The notes under the pieces are model-generated. The model saw nothing but the letters and a program-made list of their open reading frames with translations. It did not search any database and was not told the origin of the DNA. Positions 22,514 to 28,124 of a stretch of DNA of 28,124 bases are shown here, piece after piece. How positions within the stretch are numbered: position 1 is the stretch's first letter; every line of letters begins with the position of its first letter. The DNA comes from SIG588 sp045591985 (GTDB lineage: Bacteria > Bacillota > Clostridia > Oscillospirales > Acutalibacteraceae), in assembly GCA_045591985.1 (NCBI GenBank), contig JAZNTV010000071.1:1-28124 (forward strand). The letters are read 5' to 3'. A program made the translations under genes and the position numbers.

Positions 22514-22542
22514 TTGATTTTTTCGCGCAGCAGGTGTATAAT
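22514..22542 (+). promoter_or_regulatory. Promoter of glgP
   Basis: TTGATT at 22514-22519, 17-nt spacer, perfect TATAAT at 22537-22542, giving a leader of about 37 nt before ATG 22586. Confidence 0.8.
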
Positions 22543-22585
22543 GAAGGTATCCATTTCTATTCCTAAGAAAGGGGTTGCCGTTTTT

Positions 22586-25009
22586 ATGGCTGCCAAAAAA
22601 TCTATGCCGAAAGCACACACGCTGTCGCTCAAAGAGTTGATAGAGGCCAAACTGTCACACAACTTCTCGTTACAGCCTGCCGACGCCAATGACGAGCATT
22701 TTTATAACGCGCTGGTCCTCGTCCTGCGTGACAAACTGCGCGCGGCGCGTATCAACCACATTCACGAAGCACACAAGCAGGATGCCAAGCAGGTATATTA
22801 TCTGTGTATGGAATTCCTGATGGGGCGTTCGTTGAAAAACACGCTGTACAACCTGAATCTCACCGAAGAAGCCGCCGCCCTGATGGCGGAATACGGTGTA
22901 AAACTGGAAAATCTGTATGAACTGGAATCGGATGCCGGTCTCGGCAACGGCGGTCTGGGCCGCCTTGCCGCCTGCTTCCTTGATTCGCTGGCCACCGAAA
23001 AGATCCCGGCCATCGGCTATTCTTTGCTGTATGAATACGGTATCTTCCGCCAAAAACTGGTGGACGGTTGGCAGACCGAAATGCCCGACATGTGGTTGCC
23101 CGGCGGCAAAAGCTGGTTGCTTCCCCGCCCCGAGCTCACAAAGCCGGTATTATTCGACGGCAACATCCGCGAGAGTTGGAACGAAGGCCACCACAGCATC
23201 ATCCACGAAAACGCCACCACCGTGTTGGCACAGGCGTTCGATCTGATGGTGGCGGGCAAAGACGGCCGCGGTGTATCTACGCTCCGCTTGTGGCGCGCTA
23301 CCGCCCCCGGCATGGACATGTCGCTGTTTAATCAGGGCGAATATATGCGCGCGATGGAGCAAAAGGCTATGGCTGAAGTCATCACGCAAGTGCTGTATCC
23401 CGCCGACAACCATCGCGAAGGCAAGTCGCTTCGTCTTTCGCAGCAGTACTTCCTCGTGTCTGCTTCGGTGCAGGATATCGTGGAGCGCCATCTGCAGACC
23501 CATTCCACACTGGATGACCTGCCGGAACACGCGGCAGTGCATATCAACGACACGCATCCCACCCTCGCCATCCCCGAATTGATGCGCATTTTACTGGACG
23601 AATGCGGCTACACGTGGGATGATGCGTGGAACATTGTTACCCGCACCTTTGCCTACACCAATCACACGGTCATGGCGGAAGCGTTGGAGTGTTGGCCGGA
23701 AGACCTGTTCCGTCAGCGCTTACCGCGTATCTATCAGATAGTGTGTGAGATCAACGACCGTTTCGGCGCCGCGATGATGAAAGCTACCGGCGGTGATGTG
23801 GAAAAAGTCAGCCGCATGGCCATTCTCAGTTACGGCGTGGTAAAGATGGCCAATCTCTGCGTGGCGACCTGCCACTCGGTAAACGGCGTGTCCCGTCTGC
23901 ACAGCGAGATCGTAAAAGACACCGTCTTCCACGACGCCTACACCGTTACTCCCGAAAAGTTCAAAAACGTGACCAACGGTATCGCCCACCGCCGCTGGCT
24001 GTGCCAGGCGAACCCCGCGCTCACCGCTTTCTTGCAGGAACGCATCGGCGATGGTTTCGCGTTGGACGGTGCCGAACTCGCCAAACTGCGCAACTTTGCG
24101 GACGACAAGGCGACCCTTCAGGAATTTGCCGCCATCAAGCGACAAAATAAGGAGCGCTTTGCCAAGTACGTGCAAAAGCAGTGCGGTGTCGTGTTGGATC
24201 CCGATTCCCTGTTCGACGTACAGGTAAAACGCTTGCACGAGTATAAACGTCAGCACCTGAACGCGTTGAACATTCTGCACACCTATCTCACCTTAAAAGA
24301 GAACCCGCAGATGGAATTCACCCCCCGCACCTACCTGTTCGGCGCCAAATCCGCACCGGGTTACTATGTGGCCAAAGAGATCATTCGCTTCATCTGCTAT
24401 TTGGCCGACCTCATCAACAACGACCCGGCTGTGCGAGACAAGATGAAGGTGGTCTATCTGGAAGACTATCGTGTGACCCTCGCCGAGCGATTGATGCCTT
24501 CGGCAGACATCAGCGAGCAGATCTCGCTTGCGGGCACCGAAGCTTCGGGTACCGGTAACATGAAACTCATGATGAACGGCGCCGTCACCCTCGGCACACT
24601 CGATGGTGCCAACGTAGAGATCTACAACGCCGTGGGCGACGACAACATCTTCCTCTTCGGTATGCGTACCGAAGAGGTGGAAGCGCTGAAGCGCCAAGGC
24701 TACGACCCTCGCGCGCTCTACAATCAAAATCCGCGCATCCACCGCGCCATCGACTTTATGTATAAAGGGTTCGGCGGACGCACCTTCCACGAAGTGGCGG
24801 ATGCGTTGGTCGCCCGCGACCCGTATATGGTGCTGGCGGATTTCGAAGATTACTGCCGTGCACAGAAGTTGTCCGGCGAAGTGTATCGCGACCGCGAGCG
24901 TTTTGCCCGCATGGCGTTGCTCAACACCGCCGGCAGCGGCGTATTTACCTCTGATCGCGCAATCGAAGATTACGCGCGCGACATCTGGCACGCCGCACCG
25001 CTGAAATAA
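22586..25009 (+). CDS. glgP: Glycogen/maltodextrin phosphorylase (GT35)
   Basis: 807 aa, the family's usual length. It releases glucose 1-phosphate from alpha-1,4-glucans in the cytoplasm. Signatures are ESDAGLGNGGLGRLAACFLDS (quoted in part: DAGLGNGGLGRLAACF), HINDTHPTLAIPELMRIL, VTNGIAHRRWL, FDVQVKRLHEYKRQ, and the PLP-binding K660 in EASGTGNMKLMMNGA. The ATG at 22586 follows GAAAGGGG and agrees with the promoter. Longer in-frame upstream sequence is not protein-like. It is monocistronic: a strong palindromic terminator follows, and no other glg gene is in the window. Confidence 0.97.
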   Translation: MAAKKSMPKAHTLSLKELIEAKLSHNFSLQPADANDEHFYNALVLVLRDKLRAARINHIHEAHKQDAKQVYYLCMEFLMGRSLKNTLYNLNLTEEAAALMAEYGVKLENLYELESDAGLGNGGLGRLAACFLDSLATEKIPAIGYSLLYEYGIFRQKLVDGWQTEMPDMWLPGGKSWLLPRPELTKPVLFDGNIRESWNEGHHSIIHENATTVLAQAFDLMVAGKDGRGVSTLRLWRATAPGMDMSLFNQGEYMRAMEQKAMAEVITQVLYPADNHREGKSLRLSQQYFLVSASVQDIVERHLQTHSTLDDLPEHAAVHINDTHPTLAIPELMRILLDECGYTWDDAWNIVTRTFAYTNHTVMAEALECWPEDLFRQRLPRIYQIVCEINDRFGAAMMKATGGDVEKVSRMAILSYGVVKMANLCVATCHSVNGVSRLHSEIVKDTVFHDAYTVTPEKFKNVTNGIAHRRWLCQANPALTAFLQERIGDGFALDGAELAKLRNFADDKATLQEFAAIKRQNKERFAKYVQKQCGVVLDPDSLFDVQVKRLHEYKRQHLNALNILHTYLTLKENPQMEFTPRTYLFGAKSAPGYYVAKEIIRFICYLADLINNDPAVRDKMKVVYLEDYRVTLAERLMPSADISEQISLAGTEASGTGNMKLMMNGAVTLGTLDGANVEIYNAVGDDNIFLFGMRTEEVEALKRQGYDPRALYNQNPRIHRAIDFMYKGFGGRTFHEVADALVARDPYMVLADFEDYCRAQKLSGEVYRDRERFARMALLNTAGSGVFTSDRAIEDYARDIWHAAPLK

Positions 25010-25033
25010 GACGGCACAAACCGCAAATTCAAA

Positions 25034-25070
25034 CAAGGGTAAGCGATCGATCGCTTACCCTTGTTGTTTT
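25034..25070 (+). terminator. Terminator after glgP
   Basis: Thirty-base perfect palindrome (25034-25063) followed by TTGTTTT. Confidence 0.92.
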
Positions 25071-25119
25071 AGGTCGCACTATAACAAATAACGCCGTCAG
25101 AAAAACTGACCCGAAAACC

Positions 25120-25148
25120 TTGCAATTTGCAGCAAAAGATGGTATGCT
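25120..25148 (+). promoter_or_regulatory. Probable promoter of proBA
   Basis: TTGCAA at 25120-25125, 17-nt spacer, TATGCT at 25143-25148. A small hairpin (GTCAG, five A, CTGAC) lies upstream at 25096-25110. The leader is too short for a proline T-box. Confidence 0.5.
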
Positions 25149-25194
25149 GTAGAGTAATGATATGTTTTTATTTTACCATAAAGGAAGTTTTCGT

Positions 25195-25989
25195 ATGAAC
25201 ACACCGCAAACCGCCCATCGTATTGTTGTGAAGGTGGGCACCTCCACCCTCGCCTACCCCAACGGGCGGCTGAACATCCGCCGTATTGAGCAACTGGTCA
25301 AAGTGCTGGCCGATTTGAAAAATTCGGGTCGTGAAGTGTTGCTCGTCACCTCGGCCGCCATCGGTGTAGGGGCGGGGTTGCTCGGCTTAAAAGAGCGCCC
25401 GCACGACATCGGCGGCAAGCAAGCGGCGGCGGCGGTCGGCCAGTGCGAATTGATGTATACCTACGACAAACTCTTTTCGGAATACGGGCACCAGACCGCA
25501 CAGGTACTGCTCACCCGCGACGTGGTGGAAGATAACATGCGCAAGAGCAATGCCGCCAACACCCTTGCCCGTCTGATGGAATTCGGCGCACTACCCATTA
25601 TTAACGAAAACGATACCGTGGCGACCGAAGAACTGGAATTCGGCGACAACGACACCCTCTCTGCCATTGTGGCCGTGCTCGCACACGCCGAATTGCTCGT
25701 ATTGCTCACCGATATTGACGGACTCTATACCGATAATCCGCGCCAAAACCCCGATGCCCGTCGCATCGACGTAGTAGAAGAGATCACCGACGAGTTGTTA
25801 CACGCCGCCAAGGGTGCCGGCTCGCCGCTCGGCACGGGCGGTATGTCCACCAAGTTACACGCTGCCGAAATCGCCACCGCCGAGGGGATTCCCACCGTGG
25901 TGATGAGCGGCGAAGACCCCACATTGCTGTACGACCTGTTGGACGGCGCGGCAATCGGTACGCTGTTTAAAGTAAAGGAGACTGTCTGA
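25195..25989 (+). CDS. proB: Glutamate 5-kinase
   Basis: 264 aa; first step of proline synthesis, glutamate to glutamyl phosphate. Amino-acid-kinase fold: RIVVKVGTSTL at the N terminus, VTSAAIGVGAGLLGL, INENDTVATEELEFGDNDTLSA, LLTDIDGLYTDNP and GTGGMSTKLHAA. The C-terminal PUA domain of the E. coli enzyme is absent, as in many Firmicutes. ATG 25195 has AAAGGAAG 7 nt upstream and is preferred over the in-frame ATG at 25162. Its stop overlaps the proA start by one base (TGATG). Confidence 0.96.
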   Translation: MNTPQTAHRIVVKVGTSTLAYPNGRLNIRRIEQLVKVLADLKNSGREVLLVTSAAIGVGAGLLGLKERPHDIGGKQAAAAVGQCELMYTYDKLFSEYGHQTAQVLLTRDVVEDNMRKSNAANTLARLMEFGALPIINENDTVATEELEFGDNDTLSAIVAVLAHAELLVLLTDIDGLYTDNPRQNPDARRIDVVEEITDELLHAAKGAGSPLGTGGMSTKLHAAEIATAEGIPTVVMSGEDPTLLYDLLDGAAIGTLFKVKETV

Positions 25990-27230
25990 TGACTTTACAA
26001 GAACTGGGTGCAAACGCCCGCACCGCCGCCCGCCGACTCGCAACGGCCGGCACCAAAGAGAAAAACACAGCACTGGCCGCCATGGCCGATGCGCTCATCG
26101 CTCACACGGCGGCTATTTTGACGGCCAACCAAGCCGACATTGCCGCCGCCCGCGAAAACGGCATGCGCGACTCGTTGATCGACCGTTTGGCGCTGAACGA
26201 AGACCGCATTCGCGGCATGGCAGACGGTATGCGGGAAGTGGCCGCGCTCACCGACCCTGTCGGTGAAGTAATGGACGGTTACCGCCGCCCGAACGGTCTT
26301 GCCATTCGCAAAGTGCGCGTCCCGATGGGGGTCATCGGTATCATTTATGAAGCGCGCCCCAATGTGACGGCGGACGCCGCCGCTCTGTGCCTGAAGTCGG
26401 GTAACGCCACCCTGCTTCGCGGCGGTAAAGAAGCCATTCGTTCCAATACTGCGGTCGTGGCCGCCCTGCGCGAAGGTCTTGCCGCGGCCGATCTGCCCGC
26501 CGACGCGGTGCAACTTTTGGAGGATACCTCCCGCGAGACGGCCACCGCCATGATGCGACTGAACGAATACCTCGACGTTCTTATTCCCCGCGGCGGCGCC
26601 GGACTTATCCGTTCGGTGGTGGAAAACGCCACCGTACCGGTCATTCAAACCGGTGTGGGAAACTGCCACGTATACGTAGACGAGACCGCTGACCTTGCGA
26701 TGGCGGCGGATATCATCACAAACGCCAAAGCTTCCCGCCCCTCGGTTTGTAACGCGGCGGAAACGTTGCTGGTGCACCGTGCAGTGGCGGAAAAGGGATT
26801 GCCGCTGATGGCGGCGAAACTGGCCGCACACGGTGTTTCCCTGCGCGGCTGTGAGGCGACCTGTACACTGTTGCCCGAAGCAATCCCCGCCACAGCGGAG
26901 GATTGGGCCACCGAATACGGCGACTATATTCTGGCGGTGAAGGTGGTGGATTCGCTGGAGGAAGCGATCACCCACATCAACACCTATGGCACCGGTCACA
27001 GCGAGTGCATCGTAACCGACAGTCACTCGGCCGCCGAGCACTTTACCGCCGCCGTAGATGCCGCCGCCGTGTATGTCAATGCCTCTACCCGCTTTACCGA
27101 CGGCGGTGAATTCGGACTCGGCGCAGAGATCGGCATCTCCACTCAAAAACTCCACGCCCGCGGCCCGATGGGGCTTAGAGAATTGACCACCGCGAAATTT
27201 ATCATCACCGGAAACGGACAATGCCGGTAA
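25989..27230 (+). CDS. proA: Gamma-glutamyl phosphate reductase
   Basis: 413 aa NADPH-dependent enzyme that turns glutamyl phosphate into glutamate semialdehyde. The aldehyde-dehydrogenase fold shows RVPMGVIGIIYEARPNVT, the catalytic C254 in SRPSVCNAAETLL, and the family end FGLGAEIGISTQKLHARGPMGL (quoted in part: GAEIGISTQKLHARGPMGL). It is translationally coupled to proB; no proC is present in the window. Confidence 0.97.
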   Translation: MTLQELGANARTAARRLATAGTKEKNTALAAMADALIAHTAAILTANQADIAAARENGMRDSLIDRLALNEDRIRGMADGMREVAALTDPVGEVMDGYRRPNGLAIRKVRVPMGVIGIIYEARPNVTADAAALCLKSGNATLLRGGKEAIRSNTAVVAALREGLAAADLPADAVQLLEDTSRETATAMMRLNEYLDVLIPRGGAGLIRSVVENATVPVIQTGVGNCHVYVDETADLAMAADIITNAKASRPSVCNAAETLLVHRAVAEKGLPLMAAKLAAHGVSLRGCEATCTLLPEAIPATAEDWATEYGDYILAVKVVDSLEEAITHINTYGTGHSECIVTDSHSAAEHFTAAVDAAAVYVNASTRFTDGGEFGLGAEIGISTQKLHARGPMGLRELTTAKFIITGNGQCR

Positions 27231-27254
27231 GAAATCGCTGAAGGAGTGAGCATT

Positions 27255-28076
27255 ATGGCCTGGATCAAACGTTCCGCACCGCTCAACCCGCCCCCCGAAG
27301 AAGTTACCAAACCCGACGACACCGTCGCCGAAGAGACTCCGTCATCGGCCTCCCGCCGTTTTTCCAAACGCGGCACACGACGCGGGCGCTACGGCAAAAA
27401 CGCCGTCATCGGCCTTGTCGTGTTGGTGTTCGCCGTCATCGGCGTGATCTCCACCATTACGGGTAGCATTCGTATGGTACAAAAGATGCGCGACACCTCC
27501 CATTTATCCGAAGACATGTACTATTCGCTCCTGCCGTTGATGCAGTATACGCCCACCGCTTTCGAATCGGTGGAGAAAGCGGAACAGGCTCCTCTGATCC
27601 AAGCGGCGTTGTATTCCGTTACCAACCGTGAATGGATCCGCCAACAACAAGACCCCAACTACGTAACCCCCTATACCACCGACGAATTCGGCCGTACCAT
27701 CGTGCCGATCGACGCTGTGACCGATGCGTATCACGCCCTGTTCGGGAAAGACTATACCCCGCAATACGCCACCTTTGGTGTGGAAGGCGATTCCTATTTC
27801 TCCTTTGAATACGAAGAAGACAAAGGGCATTACCACGTACCGCAGCAATCTTCCGGTGCATTTGAACCGGTGATCGGCACCATTCAACGAGCAGGCGATA
27901 CCTTCATCGTACAAGTGGGATACGTCCACTTGCAAGACGTGACGGTGGACGACCACGGCAACAAGGTGATCGACATGCAAAAAGCGACCTATCGTCAATA
28001 CTATACGGTGGAACACACCGAAGACGGTTACATCATCCGCGCAGTAGCAGACGAAACCAATCAATCGAAGAAATAA
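27255..28076 (+). CDS. Single-pass membrane protein of unknown function
   Basis: 273 aa. A basic, proline-rich cytoplasmic N terminus (about 1-48, with RRFSKRGTRRGRYGK) is followed by one membrane helix (about 50-72; AVIGLVVLVFAVIGVI) and an extracytoplasmic domain of about 200 residues rich in Y, T and acidic residues (TPYTTDEFGRTIVPI, YFSFEYEEDKGHYH). I do not recognise the domain. ATG 27255 has AAGGAG 8 nt upstream; GTG 27246 lies in that site. It starts 24 nt after proA without a visible promoter, so it may ride on the proBA transcript. A hairpin follows at the window end. Confidence 0.85.
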   Translation: MAWIKRSAPLNPPPEEVTKPDDTVAEETPSSASRRFSKRGTRRGRYGKNAVIGLVVLVFAVIGVISTITGSIRMVQKMRDTSHLSEDMYYSLLPLMQYTPTAFESVEKAEQAPLIQAALYSVTNREWIRQQQDPNYVTPYTTDEFGRTIVPIDAVTDAYHALFGKDYTPQYATFGVEGDSYFSFEYEEDKGHYHVPQQSSGAFEPVIGTIQRAGDTFIVQVGYVHLQDVTVDDHGNKVIDMQKATYRQYYTVEHTEDGYIIRAVADETNQSKK

Positions 28077-28090
28077 AGGGAACCGCCCGA

Positions 28091-28124
28091 AACGGAGACA
28101 CTTCGTAAAGAAGCAGTCTCCGTT
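28091..28124 (+). terminator. Probable terminator, cut by the window end
   Basis: Nine-bp stem (28091-28099 with 28116-28124) with an inner CTTC/GAAG pairing. The T-run, if any, lies beyond the window. Confidence 0.55.

Noticed and set aside
22175..22585. 137-codon in-frame extension of glgP
   Set aside because: No ribosome site, Cys/Arg-rich un-protein-like content, and the glgP promoter lies inside it with a good ribosome site before ATG 22586.
25071..25194. T-box or proline riboswitch before proBA
   Set aside because: Only about 45 nt from the probable start point to the ATG, and no T-box sequence or terminator/antiterminator pair.
25995..27221. Minus-strand open frame of 408 codons opposite proA
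   Set aside because: Antisense shadow; proA on the plus strand has the complete family signature.

Overview
The window looks like a chromosomal segment of a Gram-positive anaerobe of the Clostridia, most likely Oscillospiraceae/Ruminococcaceae. The clues are an hrcA-grpE-dnaK-dnaJ cluster behind a perfect CIRCE operator, an rny-ymdB pair, dockerin and cohesin modules joined by Thr-rich linkers, a PhoP/PhoR pair with a Na/Pi cotransporter, a Gram-positive (Cheo-type) LexA box, strong AGGAGG-type ribosome sites and moderately high GC. No rRNA, tRNA, CRISPR array or prophage was seen. All family assignments come from reading the translations, without database searches.

Layout. 1-5616 (minus strand): ymdB (runs to the window edge) and rny, then a two-gene operon of a GH110-like glycosidase and a PepV-like dipeptidase. 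5690-8949 (plus): a divergently transcribed pair, a secreted dockerin-bearing glucosaminidase-like protein followed 12 nt later by a membrane-anchored cohesin protein. 8948-13219 (minus): a phosphate module (nptA, phoP, phoR), more AT-rich than its surroundings. 13216-17000 (minus): a compact accessory block containing a LexA-boxed, toxin/immunity-like gene pair, a very strongly expressed 18-codon leader ORF ending in a terminator in front of a GNAT acetyltransferase, a REP-associated transposase (RAYT) carrying two REP-like palindromes inside its own coding sequence, and a GH123-like glycosidase translationally coupled to it. 17015-21779 (minus): dnaJ, dnaK, grpE, hrcA and CIRCE. 21909-28124 (plus): a small conserved-looking protein, a 434-nt stretch without a credible gene, glgP, the proB-proA operon and a single-pass membrane protein of unknown function.

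How the parts fit. The housekeeping content is RNA decay, heat shock, phosphate sensing, glycogen breakdown and proline synthesis. The GH110-like, GH123-like and dipeptidase genes suggest processing of host-type or bacterial glycans and short peptides inside the cell. The dockerin/cohesin neighbours suggest that a wall hydrolase is docked on the cell surface by its own membrane-bound receptor.

The least ordinary stretch is 15.0-17.0 kb. There an SOS-controlled gene pair with colicin-like logic, a leader-peptide/attenuator unit and a RAYT with internal REPs lie back to back, each with a near-consensus promoter.
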